Part shown: one piece after another, positions 1 to 7,936 of the stretch
How the letters are laid out: each line of letters starts with the position of its first letter
How positions within the stretch are numbered: the stretch's first letter is position 1
NCBI RefSeq assembly: GCF_002007645.1
Contig: NZ_CP019791.1
Span: 744,001-808,000, forward strand
Source of the DNA: Anaerohalosphaera lusitana
GTDB taxonomy: Bacteria; Planctomycetota; Phycisphaerae; Sedimentisphaerales; Anaerohalosphaeraceae
Direction of reading: 5' to 3'
Length of the DNA: 64,000 nucleotides
The notes under the pieces: model-generated
What the model was told of the DNA's origin: nothing
What the model saw: only the letters and a program-made list of their open reading frames with translations
The model's database searches: none
Translations under genes and position numbers: made by a program

Positions 1-120
1 ATTTTTACCGAAACTGCAAATGATGCCGGTTTGCGTACGGTGATAAGTAATTGTGATCATGAAGATCTTACGGCTCGCCATGGAGCTGGTAAGCAAATAA
101 CTATACGGCAGTTTCATTGA
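1..120 (+). CDS. 3' end of an unidentified gene (partial)
   Basis: The first base opens an uninterrupted reading frame of 39 codons that ends in TGA. The visible tail includes ARHGAGKQITIRQFH. It is too short to assign. It is 27 bases upstream of the signalling gene that follows and on the same strand, so it may be the preceding member of that operon, perhaps a sensor or ATP-binding protein, but that is a guess from context only. Confidence 0.45.
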   Translation: MFTETANDAGLRTVISNCDHEDLTARHGAGKQITIRQFH

Positions 121-147
121 GAACAGCTTTTTTGACAGGTGTTGCAA

Positions 148-996
148 ATGGGTGAACCAAATTTAAGTGGTTTAAAGAATGGGGTATTCCCGCGGGTCAG
201 CAGCGTTGACCGCAGTGAGATCATAGGTGATCTGTGGGAGTTTTATGTGGATTCGACTACTTCGCTGCTGACCGATCTGGAAGCTGCTGCGATATCTCTG
301 GAGTCAGAGGGCAGTGTCGAAGAAGACGCTGCGGACATACGCCGGATACTGCATTCGGTAAAAGGTGATTCGGGTGTGAGCGGTCTTAATGACGTTTACT
401 CTCTCTGCCATGAAGTTGAAGGTCTTTTTGATGAAATGGCTGATGAGCCCAGGGCTGCTGCGGATATGATACTGCGTGTGAAGGACTGGATCTCAAACGT
501 GATCGAATTCATTGCCAGTGGCGAGTTCGAGGAGCCCGAGTTTGAGCAATCACAAGCCGAGTCGGAACCGGGAAAGCTTCGTGCGCTGGTTGTTGATGAT
601 GATCCGCTTTGCCGTAAGCGGGTCGAGATGATCATTTCGCCGTATTTTCATTGCGATTTCGCTGTGACGGGTCTGGAGGGGCTGCAGAAGTTTGAGCGCT
701 CCCTTGGATCTGGTAACAGATATGACCTGGTTACCCTTGATATCAACATGCCCGAACTTGACGGGCATCATACACTTCAGGCTATCCGTTCCCTTGAGAG
801 CAAAAACGGTATCGAAGGGCTGGACGGGGTCAAGATCATCATGAGTACGAGCTGTGATGAGTCGGAACACGTCTTCTCGGCTTTTCGGCAGGGTTGTGAG
901 GCATATGTAATAAAACGAGAAATGGGCGAGAAACTTCCCGAGCAGATGGTCAAGCTAGGTCTTTTGAAAGTTACACCTACCTATTCAATTCGATAA
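148..996 (+). CDS. Hpt domain - response regulator receiver hybrid protein
   Basis: Phosphorelay protein combining a histidine phosphotransfer domain and a CheY-like receiver. In the N-terminal half the motif LHSVKGDSG (His about residue 69) matches the Hpt phosphorylation site. The C-terminal half has the receiver acidic pocket VVDDD (about 150), phospho-acceptor Asp in LDINMP (about 198), the Ser/Thr switch in IIMSTS and the conserved Lys in YVIKRE (about 256). No DNA-binding or enzymatic output domain follows, so it probably relays phosphate inside a chemotaxis-like or sigma-regulatory pathway. I prefer ATG 148, which has an ACAGGT ribosome site; an in-frame GTG lies at 139. The stop overlaps the next frame (TAATG), and the CheY, CheX-like and RsbU-like genes follow closely, indicating one operon. 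Confidence 0.85.
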   Translation: MGEPNLSGLKNGVFPRVSSVDRSEIIGDLWEFYVDSTTSLLTDLEAAAISLESEGSVEEDAADIRRILHSVKGDSGVSGLNDVYSLCHEVEGLFDEMADEPRAAADMILRVKDWISNVIEFIASGEFEEPEFEQSQAESEPGKLRALVVDDDPLCRKRVEMIISPYFHCDFAVTGLEGLQKFERSLGSGNRYDLVTLDINMPELDGHHTLQAIRSLESKNGIEGLDGVKIIMSTSCDESEHVFSAFRQGCEAYVIKREMGEKLPEQMVKLGLLKVTPTYSIR

Positions 997-1019
997 TGGA
1001 TCAGATGAAGGATTCTGAT

Positions 1020-1412
1020 ATGAGTAACAATATTCTGATAGTTGACGATTCAGTGCTGATGCGAGCCGCTCTTAAACGAACCATCGATATGGTTGATTTG
1101 GAGATTGGCTCGGTGTTTGAGGCTGGTGATGGTGAAGAGGCCCTGGCGGTGATCGAGAAAGAGCGTGTCGATCTGATACTCTCTGACCTGAACATGCCGA
1201 ATATTGGCGGTGTAGAGCTTGTTGAGAAGCTCAAGCACGACGAACGTTATGCCCAAATACCGATCGTGGTCATCTCGACTGAGTCGAGTGAGGTTCGCGT
1301 TGAAGATCTGATGGAGCAGGGTGTCAGCGATTTTCTGCATAAACCGTTCAGGCCCAACGAATTTCGCGATGTGCTTATCAAGAATCTGGGGGTGTGTCAT
1401 GGCAACAGCTAA
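1020..1412 (+). CDS. CheY-like single-domain response regulator
   Basis: A stand-alone receiver domain of 130 residues, the usual CheY size. All key residues are present: Asp9/Asp10 in LIVDDS, phospho-acceptor Asp56 in SDLNMP, Thr87 in VISTES and Lys108 in HKPF. An upstream in-frame ATG at 996 overlaps the previous stop, but ATG 1020 has a GAAGGA ribosome site at ideal distance and begins directly at the domain, so I use it. The 3' end overlaps the start of the CheX-like phosphatase gene by 14 bases, so a regulator and its probable phosphatase are translationally coupled. Its output target is not visible here; no CheA, CheW or flagellar genes are in the window. Confidence 0.9.
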   Translation: MSNNILIVDDSVLMRAALKRTIDMVDLEIGSVFEAGDGEEALAVIEKERVDLILSDLNMPNIGGVELVEKLKHDERYAQIPIVVISTESSEVRVEDLMEQGVSDFLHKPFRPNEFRDVLIKNLGVCHGNS

Positions 1413-1845
1413 TTGCAGCAATGTCATAAGAGAGTCGCTGGTTCAGGCGTTGGAGACGATGGCATTCATGACGGCGGAAGAGTCAATGGATGTGCCGACT
1501 GAAGAAAATGCAATCGTCACGGCAGTGGATTTTGAAGGACCCGTCAGCGGGAGGATATTTCTGTGGGCAGGGATGGAGTTCGCGCGGGAGTTCGGCCAGA
1601 ATCTCAGCGGCGGATTTGAGATCGCCGACGAGCATTGTGTGGACGGACTTAGCGAACTGCTCAATGTTACTTGCGGGCTGGTTTTGCCTATGGTAGCGAG
1701 TTCGCCGACAGATACGTTCGACATGAGAGTTCCGAGAAGGGTTGCAGAAGGCAATGAGGACTGGGAAATATTTGTGAGCGGGGATGAAGTAATTCGACTG
1801 AATGTAGAGGGACATCCCGTGGCGGTCAAGATGGTGCTGCGGTAG
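1399..1845 (+). CDS. CheX/CheC-like chemotaxis phosphatase
   Basis: A 148-residue protein resembling the CheX family, which dephosphorylates CheY-P. The stretch GLSELLNVTCGLVLP (from residue 83) contains the family's Glu and Asn three residues apart (Glu86, Asn89), the residues that insert into the CheY active site in known family members. The neighbouring CheY gene, which overlaps it, supports this. The longer open frame upstream belongs to the CheY gene; ATG 1399 follows a GGGGGTG ribosome site. Overall similarity is judged by eye, so the family call is moderately sure; substrate specificity for the adjacent CheY is inferred from gene order. Confidence 0.7.
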   Translation: MATANCSNVIRESLVQALETMAFMTAEESMDVPTEENAIVTAVDFEGPVSGRIFLWAGMEFAREFGQNLSGGFEIADEHCVDGLSELLNVTCGLVLPMVASSPTDTFDMRVPRRVAEGNEDWEIFVSGDEVIRLNVEGHPVAVKMVLR

Positions 1846-1885
1846 ATTTGAGAAAAGAAGGACAGATAAATCATAGAGGCTTGTG

Positions 1886-3079
1886 ATGTCAGAGACGGAT
1901 TTGCTTAAGGCTTTGGGAATACAGACGGCAACAAGTGATGTTGTATTTTGCGGAGTGGCTGACCCGGGTAAGGAGCTCGGTGAATTGCTTGATTCAGGCG
2001 GCTTGAGCTGGGGGTGTGCCAGTGTTGATAAGATAGTTGACTACCTGGAGGGCGACAGTCGGCCGGGGACGATCGTACTGGATACGCGGGGTATGAACGT
2101 TGCTCAGCGAGAGAAAGTCGGACTTGTGATCAAAAGTCTCGAGAGCAGAGGCGTGGCGACGATATTCGTTAATGACGCCATCGGATTTTCACTGGACGAA
2201 TTCGAGCTGGCGACGAAGGTCAGGGATTTTGATGCTGCGGAACTGATCGGGCGCATCGAAAGTAATGTGGCGTATGCAAAGGCGATGAAGGGCATGCTTG
2301 CCAGGAATCGCAAGGCGGTTGTAGATGAGACGGCGGAGGATCGAGCCCAGCAGTTGCGGATGGCGGGTCAGGTTCAGAGGGATTTTCTGCCTTCGCGTTT
2401 GCCGCATGCCGAGCATATCAGGTGGGCGACTTTGTTTGAGCCTGCCGATTGTGTGAGCGGTGATATTTATGACGTGCAGAGGCTCGATGAGCAGCATATT
2501 GGATTTTACCTGGCGGATGCGGTAGGGCATTCGATGCCGGCGGCGCTGCTTACGATGTTTCTGAAACAAGCCATAGTGATGCGTGAGACGAAGGGCAACG
2601 ATTACAGGATCTTCGGCCCGCTTGAGGTGATGCAGCATTTGAACAAGAGGATGACGGAGCAGCAGTTGAGCGGATGTCTGTTTGCAACCTGCTGTTATGG
2701 TCTGCTGAATATGCGTACGCTGCAGATGAGTTACTGCAGGGCGGGGCATCCGTATCCGATACTGAAACGTCCGGGTTGTGAGCCCGTGATGTTCGAGGGC
2801 AAGGGAGGCCTGCTGGGTGTGTTTGAGGGGGGAGAATTCAGCCAGGAGCTTGTGCAGCTCGCGAAGGGGGATAAGCTGTTCATGTATTCGGATGGGGCTG
2901 AGCCCTTGATTGGAGAGGTGGACGAGAAGGGGCAGATGGAAATGAGCAGCGAGTTCAAGGATATTCTGAAGCTGGGGGTGGAGGACCTGGTAGGGGAGTT
3001 CGACAAGCTGAGGATGCGAGAGCTTAAGAGTGGTTACGAGAAGGATGATGTGACGGTAGTCGCGCTGGAAATCCGATAA
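1886..3079 (+). CDS. SpoIIE/RsbU-type PP2C serine phosphatase with N-terminal regulatory domain
   Basis: 397 residues. The N-terminal 130 or so residues look like a divergent receiver-type domain without clear phospho-acceptor motifs. The C-terminal half is a PPM/SpoIIE phosphatase: QVQRDFLPSRLP is the usual linker entering the domain, SGDIYD supplies a metal-binding Asp, ADAVGHSMPAALLT is the conserved metal-binding and catalytic loop, YSDGAEP and KDDVTVVALE are the last two metal motifs. Such enzymes usually dephosphorylate anti-anti-sigma proteins. Together with the Hpt, CheY and CheX-like genes it completes a partner-switching or chemotaxis-like module. ATG 1886 is preferred over GTG 1883. 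A stem-loop terminator follows at once, so this is the last gene of the operon. Confidence 0.85.
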   Translation: MSETDLLKALGIQTATSDVVFCGVADPGKELGELLDSGGLSWGCASVDKIVDYLEGDSRPGTIVLDTRGMNVAQREKVGLVIKSLESRGVATIFVNDAIGFSLDEFELATKVRDFDAAELIGRIESNVAYAKAMKGMLARNRKAVVDETAEDRAQQLRMAGQVQRDFLPSRLPHAEHIRWATLFEPADCVSGDIYDVQRLDEQHIGFYLADAVGHSMPAALLTMFLKQAIVMRETKGNDYRIFGPLEVMQHLNKRMTEQQLSGCLFATCCYGLLNMRTLQMSYCRAGHPYPILKRPGCEPVMFEGKGGLLGVFEGGEFSQELVQLAKGDKLFMYSDGAEPLIGEVDEKGQMEMSSEFKDILKLGVEDLVGEFDKLRMRELKSGYEKDDVTVVALEIR

Positions 3080-3099
3080 GAGACTGAGCATAAAAAGCA

Positions 3100-3134
3100 A
3101 AAGGCCCGGTCTGAGTCGCAGACGCGGGCCTTTG
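3100..3134. terminator. Bidirectional stem-loop terminator
   Basis: AAAGGCCCG pairs with CGGGCCTTT across a 15-base loop. It lies between two convergent genes, the phosphatase operon and the secreted FG-GAP protein, and can serve both. The same 9-bp stem recurs downstream of accC. Confidence 0.75.
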
Positions 3135-3157
3135 TCGTAACTGTGCTTGTGCAGTAT

Positions 3158-5410
3158 TTAATTTGCGGTGAGCCAGTTTTCGGCCAGTATGCTAAGGTCA
3201 CTCAGGTTTACCTGGTAGTCAAAGTTGAGGTCTCCGACAGGATAATCATTCTGCCATGCCAGGCGGGGCAGGTCCCTCGCGGTGAACTTCCAGATAGGCG
3301 TTGCGAAATCGTATCCGTTCGAGACGAATGTCGAAAGCGTAGCCATCTCGATGCTTGTAAGGCCTGTTCCTTCGCCGCTGATTTCCTGTCCAGAGGATTC
3401 GGTGTCCCAGAAGCAGCCGGAGACGGTGTTGGGTTGTTCGAGAACAGAGTAGCCGACAAGTCCGCCGACGTAGCTGCTGCCCGATACCGCACCGGTGGAG
3501 AAGCAATTTTCGATAGTGCTGTTTGTTGCTGAACCGATAAGTCCGCCGACTATGTTGGCCCCAGCCACTTCGCCAACTGCATAGCTGTTCGCTGCGGAAG
3601 CGTTATGAGAACCGACAAGGCCGCCTGTTGTGCTTGCGTTGTAGATGTCCACGTCGGTCATGCATTGATCTATGAACGCATCGCCTGCAGTGTAGCCAAC
3701 CAGCCCGCCGACTCGATTGCCGCCTGTGATCATGCCGGTTGCAGAACACTGTTCAACGGTCCCGCCGTACATCAGAGCTACGAGCATGCCGACATGATAG
3801 GATGAGGTGCTGACAGTAAGCGAGCAGTTCTCGATGTGCAGATCGGTTATCAAACTGCCCGAAGCAAGGTACGGGAACAATGCCACATTGCTTGTCTCGC
3901 CGAAGTCAGCGACGAATCCGCTGATGGAATGGTCTCCGCCGTTGAAGGTTCCGGTGAAGGGCAGATTCGCAGGGTCGCTTGGTGCGATATAACGGCCGAT
4001 GCCCGTGACGTACTCGGGCGTGTAGCCGGACAGATCGATGTCGCGAAGCAGTATGAACGATTTGTTCCAGTCGTAATCGCGTTCCATCAGGGTGAGCAGG
4101 TCGTATGCGTCGAATATTACGAACGGATTTTCGACAGTGCCGGAACCGCCGCTGTAGTTGTTGTCGCACGCATCACCCATGCCGTCGCCGTCTCGGTCCG
4201 CCTGTGAGGGGTTGGGCGTATCGATGCAATTGTCGGTCCTGTCGGGGACGCCGTCGGAATCAGCATCGGCTTCGAACCCGAAGTAGCCGTAACTGTATTT
4301 GTAGTTTGGATGACTTTGAGCGAATATTTCGCAGTCGTCATCGCCGTCAATATCGCCGCCGAACGCAAGTGCATAGCCTAGGTGGTAACCGCCGCTTTCG
4401 TAATTGTCAAGGCTGTTCGAGGGTACTGAATCGTTTCCGTAAAAGATGAAAATACGACCATAATTATAATCGCTGATGGCGATATCATCGTAGCCGTCGT
4501 AGTTATAATCGCCGCCACCGGCAACACGCATTCCAAAGTAGCTATTACCCTGGAATGTCTGAACCGGTCCTGTCACGCCTGAGCTGCTTCCATAGAAGAG
4601 ATAGGCGTAACCGTAGCCGGCACCTATTATGACATCATCATAGCCGTCACTGTTCATGTCGCCTGCGGTCGATACGGATCTGCCGAAGTTGTTGCCTATA
4701 AAATGCGTCCAGGGGGTTGAACTTGTTCCGGTGTTGCTGCCATAATAGACGAACGCCCTGTTACCAAGTGATCCGATCACGATGTCATCATAGCCGTCTG
4801 CGTTGACGTCTCCTGCGCATGCGGTCTGCAGGCCGAAATAGTTTATGCCTTGGTATAATCTTTCGTCCGCGTTTTGATTTGATGCGTTTGCAACGGGCCC
4901 GCTTTCAGAACCATAGAAAACATATACAAGTTGGTTTGTGAAATGACTTATGAGTACATCGTCGTAGCCATCGTTGTTGATGTCGCCTGCGCCGCTCACA
5001 TACTGCCCGCCGACGCCGGTTGCCTGCCAGTAATTTGATGTGCTTATGCCGTCCGCCGAGCCGTAATAGATGTACGCTCTGCTTATGCTTCGTGCACCGA
5101 TGATGACGTCGTCATAGCCGTCACCGTTTACATCGCCTGCGCTCGAGACAGTGTAGCCGAATTGGCCTCCTGCTGGGCTCTGGATCTGTGTAGTTGTAGA
5201 CAGCGGTGTCTGGCCTCCGTAAAACACCATAGCGGAGGACTGCTGGTAATTGCCTATGATGATGTCATCATAGCCGTCAGCGTTTACGTCGCCGGCACTG
5301 CGAATCGAGCCTGCATCAGTGGCTGGTAAACCGCTGAACGTCCAATCATAGGCTTGGCATGTTGAAGCCATGAGCAGTACTGCAAATAATAATGTCCCTT
5401 GTACCTTCAT
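3158..5410 (-). CDS. Secreted FG-GAP repeat / GLUG / dockerin-like protein
   Basis: A 750-residue exported protein. MKVQGTLLFAVLLMASTCQA is a signal peptide, and ATG 5410 has an AGGAGGG ribosome site, so the longer upstream frame is not used. Residues about 20-370 hold repeated integrin-alpha-type FG-GAP blades with the calcium-binding core GDVNADGYDDIIIG, predicted to form a beta-propeller. A thrombospondin type 3-like segment (DADSDGVPDRTDNC) follows. Next comes a region of GLUG-type repeats such as GGLVGYTAG, typical of bacterial adhesins. The C-terminus (GDLNFDYQVNLSDLSILAENW) resembles one half of a dockerin repeat, a common end in Phycisphaerae secreted proteins. The role is probably surface adhesion or carbohydrate contact; no enzyme domain is seen. 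It is monocistronic, with its own promoter and a terminator. Confidence 0.85.
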   Translation of the reverse strand: MKVQGTLLFAVLLMASTCQAYDWTFSGLPATDAGSIRSAGDVNADGYDDIIIGNYQQSSAMVFYGGQTPLSTTTQIQSPAGGQFGYTVSSAGDVNGDGYDDVIIGARSISRAYIYYGSADGISTSNYWQATGVGGQYVSGAGDINNDGYDDVLISHFTNQLVYVFYGSESGPVANASNQNADERLYQGINYFGLQTACAGDVNADGYDDIVIGSLGNRAFVYYGSNTGTSSTPWTHFIGNNFGRSVSTAGDMNSDGYDDVIIGAGYGYAYLFYGSSSGVTGPVQTFQGNSYFGMRVAGGGDYNYDGYDDIAISDYNYGRIFIFYGNDSVPSNSLDNYESGGYHLGYALAFGGDIDGDDDCEIFAQSHPNYKYSYGYFGFEADADSDGVPDRTDNCIDTPNPSQADRDGDGMGDACDNNYSGGSGTVENPFVIFDAYDLLTLMERDYDWNKSFILLRDIDLSGYTPEYVTGIGRYIAPSDPANLPFTGTFNGGDHSISGFVADFGETSNVALFPYLASGSLITDLHIENCSLTVSTSSYHVGMLVALMYGGTVEQCSATGMITGGNRVGGLVGYTAGDAFIDQCMTDVDIYNASTTGGLVGSHNASAANSYAVGEVAGANIVGGLIGSATNSTIENCFSTGAVSGSSYVGGLVGYSVLEQPNTVSGCFWDTESSGQEISGEGTGLTSIEMATLSTFVSNGYDFATPIWKFTARDLPRLAWQNDYPVGDLNFDYQVNLSDLSILAENWLTAN

Positions 5411-5444
5411 AAATAACCCTCCTAAAGAGTAAAAAAGATAAACC

Positions 5445-5474
5445 AGTATACCAACGATTGCCGTATGTCTGCAA
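5445..5474 (-). promoter_or_regulatory. Promoter of the FG-GAP protein gene
   Basis: On the minus strand TTGCAG is separated by 18 bp from TATACT, which is preceded by TGG (extended -10). It is about 35 bases upstream of the chosen start codon. Confidence 0.6.
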
Positions 5475-5618
5475 TAGCAAGCTGTATTAAGGGCGGTCGA
5501 TATCTGTTTGGGGGTTCGGAGCAAAGCGGGAAAACTTGTGTGTGGTTTTTTCGGTAAGGTGCGATAATAACGGCTGTCTTGATGATCGGATAGGTTTTTG
5601 CGTGGTTTGCAACGCAAT

Positions 5619-5657
5619 CAAAAGGCCCGCGTTCGATCGCTCAAACACGGGCCTTTG
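5619..5657 (-). terminator. Terminator of accB-accC
   Basis: AAAGGCCCG (5621-5629) pairs with CGGGCCTTT (5648-5656), extended inward by GTT/AAC. On the minus strand it is followed by TTTTGATTG, giving a U-tract after the stem. Confidence 0.7.
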
Positions 5658-5705
5658 AATTATTGGATACGTCGCCCTTTCGGGTGATATTTTTTACGGC
5701 AATCC

Positions 5706-7049
5706 TTACAATTGCATGTGCTTTTCGATGAAGCTTGTGTCGAAGTCGTTTTTGGAAAACAATCTGTGGTTGATGATCTCGCGACAAAGCGGGATGGTCG
5801 TCTTTATAGGATCGACTACAAATTCATCGAGGGCACGAGTCATGGTTGAGATAGTCTCGGCGCGTGTGTTCTGATGTACGATCAACTTACAGACCATCGA
5901 ATCGTAGTATGGTGAGATCATCATGCCCTGGTGCAGATACGTGTCGTTTCGAACGCCCGGGCCTCCCGGCGGAATGAACGTTTCGATCCTGCCTGGTGAT
6001 GGGGCGAAGTTTCGGTCGGGGTCCTCTGCGTTGATACGGCACTCGATGGCAGAGCCTTGCAGCTTGATGTCTTTCTGGCGGATGTCGAGTGTCTGGCCGG
6101 AGGCGACCTTAAGCTGCCACTTGATCAGGTCCTGGTTGGTGACCATCTCGGTGACAGGGTGCTCAACCTGAATACGGGTGTTGACTTCGATGAAGTAGAA
6201 GTTCTTATCCTTGTCCAGCAGGAACTCGACTGTAGCTGCGCCTGCGTACTCGGTCTGTTTGACGACTTTGATAGCGGCCTTGCAGAGATCCTCGCGGAGC
6301 TTGTCATCGAGAACGGGGCAGGGCGCTTCTTCGATCAGCTTCTGATGGCGCCGCTGAACGGTGCAGTCCCTTTCGAAGAAATGCAGAGCGTTGCCGGCCT
6401 TATCTGCGACGACCTGAACCTCGACATGGCGAGGCTGAACGATAAATTTTTCGATGAAGATCTTACCGTTGCTGAAGGACGCTTCGGCTTCGGCTTTTGC
6501 GGACTGAAAAGCTGTACGCATGGAGATGTCGTTATGTACGACACGCATGCCTCGACCGCCGCCGCCTGCCGCCGCCTTGAGGATGATCGGGTAGCCGATC
6601 TTGTTGGCGAGCTTGATGGCTTCGTTTTCGTCTTTGATCTCGCCTTCTGATCCGGGTACGGTTTTGACGTGTGCCTTCTTTGCGATCTCGCGGGCGGCGA
6701 CCTTGTCACCGAGCATCCGCATGGATTCGGCAGACGGGCCTATGAAACCGATCCCGCAATCTTCGCATACTTCGGCGAAGTGGTCGTTTTCGGCGAGGAA
6801 ACCGTAGCCTGGGTGGATCGCTTCGACGTCCGTGATTTCGGCGGCGCTGATGATGCGCGGGATGTTGAGATAGCTTTCCAGTGCGTTGGCCGGGCCAACG
6901 CAGACTGCTTCGTCGGCGAGTTTTAAGTAAGGAGCGTCTTTGTCAGCTTCGGAATATACCGCGACTGACTGGACACCGAGCTCCTTGCACGCCCGAATGA
7001 TCCGGAGTGCTATTTCGCCCCTGTTTGCAATGAGTATTCTTGAAAACAT
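5706..7049 (-). CDS. accC: Acetyl-CoA carboxylase biotin carboxylase subunit
   Basis: ATP-dependent carboxylation of the biotin on AccB, the first half-reaction of malonyl-CoA synthesis for fatty acids; cytoplasmic. The 447-residue length is that of stand-alone bacterial AccC. The N-terminus MFSRILIANRGEIALRII is diagnostic, the ATP-grasp glycine loop AAAGGGGRGMR is present, and FIEVNTRIQVEHPVTE carries the metal- and bicarbonate-binding Glu, Asn and Arg. It lies 57 bases downstream of accB in the usual accB-accC order; accA and accD are not in the window. No anomalies are seen. Confidence 0.97.
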   Translation of the reverse strand: MFSRILIANRGEIALRIIRACKELGVQSVAVYSEADKDAPYLKLADEAVCVGPANALESYLNIPRIISAAEITDVEAIHPGYGFLAENDHFAEVCEDCGIGFIGPSAESMRMLGDKVAAREIAKKAHVKTVPGSEGEIKDENEAIKLANKIGYPIILKAAAGGGGRGMRVVHNDISMRTAFQSAKAEAEASFSNGKIFIEKFIVQPRHVEVQVVADKAGNALHFFERDCTVQRRHQKLIEEAPCPVLDDKLREDLCKAAIKVVKQTEYAGAATVEFLLDKDKNFYFIEVNTRIQVEHPVTEMVTNQDLIKWQLKVASGQTLDIRQKDIKLQGSAIECRINAEDPDRNFAPSPGRIETFIPPGGPGVRNDTYLHQGMMISPYYDSMVCKLIVHQNTRAETISTMTRALDEFVVDPIKTTIPLCREIINHRLFSKNDFDTSFIEKHMQL

Positions 7050-7106
7050 AGATCACACCTGTTTAGTGTATTTTTTTGATATAGTCCGTGGAACTGCAAC
7101 GGCCTC

Positions 7107-7601
7107 TTAGTCGGGTTTGACCTTGAAGAGCGGCTGGCCGTATTCGACAGCTTCTCCTGCTTTGCGGAGTACTTCCACGATGGTGCCTGTCGTCTCGGCC
7201 TTGATCTCGTTCATAACTTTCATGGCTTCGACGATGCAGACGACTGTGTCAGGATCGACCTTGGAGCCCACCTTGACGTAAGGATCCGAGTCGGGGCTCG
7301 GGGCCGTGTAGAAAGTGCCGACCATGGGAGCAATAATCTCGTCGAGTCCTTCGTCCTGGGCCGGTGCGGCTTCTGCCTGTGCAGGTGCTGGTGCAGCGGC
7401 CTGGGGAGCGGGTGCCTGCGGCGCGGCTGGTGCGGCGGGCATTGGTACCTGGTTGACGACCGGCTGGGTCGGCTGGGGTCTTTTCAGCAGTATTTTGTTT
7501 TCGCCGTCGACGATCTCTATCTCAACGAGGTCATTTTCCTTCATCATCTCGACGAGCTCACGTACTTTTTTGACATCCGTTTCTTTTTTCTTATCTGCCA
7601 T
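7107..7601 (-). CDS. accB: Biotin carboxyl carrier protein of acetyl-CoA carboxylase
   Basis: Carries the biotin carboxylated by AccC and used by the AccAD transferase. In 164 residues the order is an N-terminal helical region, a flexible Pro/Ala/Gln linker (about residues 43-82), and a C-terminal biotinyl domain with EAMKVMNE, in which Lys128 is the biotinylation site. The 'thumb' sequence typical of AccB ([16 protein letters not shown]) is present. It is the first gene of the accB-accC operon with a good promoter upstream at 7647-7674. Confidence 0.97.
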   Translation of the reverse strand: MADKKKETDVKKVRELVEMMKENDLVEIEIVDGENKILLKRPQPTQPVVNQVPMPAAPAAPQAPAPQAAAPAPAQAEAAPAQDEGLDEIIAPMVGTFYTAPSPDSDPYVKVGSKVDPDTVVCIVEAMKVMNEIKAETTGTIVEVLRKAGEAVEYGQPLFKVKPD

Positions 7602-7936
7602 GAGGAGATACCCTTAATGAACAGTAATATATAGATTCGTCTGGCAAGTATAGTGCTGAAGGACATATTTGCAAGGTTTTTCATGGTTCAGGTCGGTTAA
7701 AAGGTCAATGACGGCCATTTTATGGATGAATAGGTCGGGATAGGTGTGTTTTTCCGGCTCTATTTGGCAAAATTGCTTGTAATAACCCGATTTTGCTGTT
7801 AATTTGCACAATACTGCTGGGGCAATGCCCCAGTATTTTCGCGGGGGCCGCGGGGCTGGAGGATTTTTTCTATTTCGCAGACTGTTCCACTGCGATATTG
7901 GTATATAATGTAACTGCTGTTAAATTGGATGGATGT
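7602..7936. other. Divergent intergenic region between accB and the methyltransferase gene
   Basis: Besides the accB promoter this stretch holds a perfect 7-bp hairpin with an AAT loop (7817-7833, CTGGGGC/GCCCCAG) and a TATAAT at 7904-7909 that could be the -10 box of the downstream gene, although no good -35 is seen. A small open frame on the minus strand (7614-7811) has no ribosome site and is probably not a gene. I do not recognise a riboswitch. Confidence 0.4.
7647..7674 (-). promoter_or_regulatory. Promoter of accB-accC
   Basis: On the minus strand TTGCAA, 16 bp spacer, TATACT. It is about 45 bases before the accB start codon. Confidence 0.65.

Noticed and set aside
7614-7811. 65-codon frame on the minus strand upstream of accB
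   Set aside because: It overlaps the accB promoter and has no ribosome site.
7817-7833. Hairpin upstream of the methyltransferase/MetF gene as a SAM or cobalamin riboswitch
   Set aside because: Only one simple 7-bp stem is present; none of the conserved cores of SAM or cobalamin riboswitches is seen, and the likely -10 box lies downstream of it.
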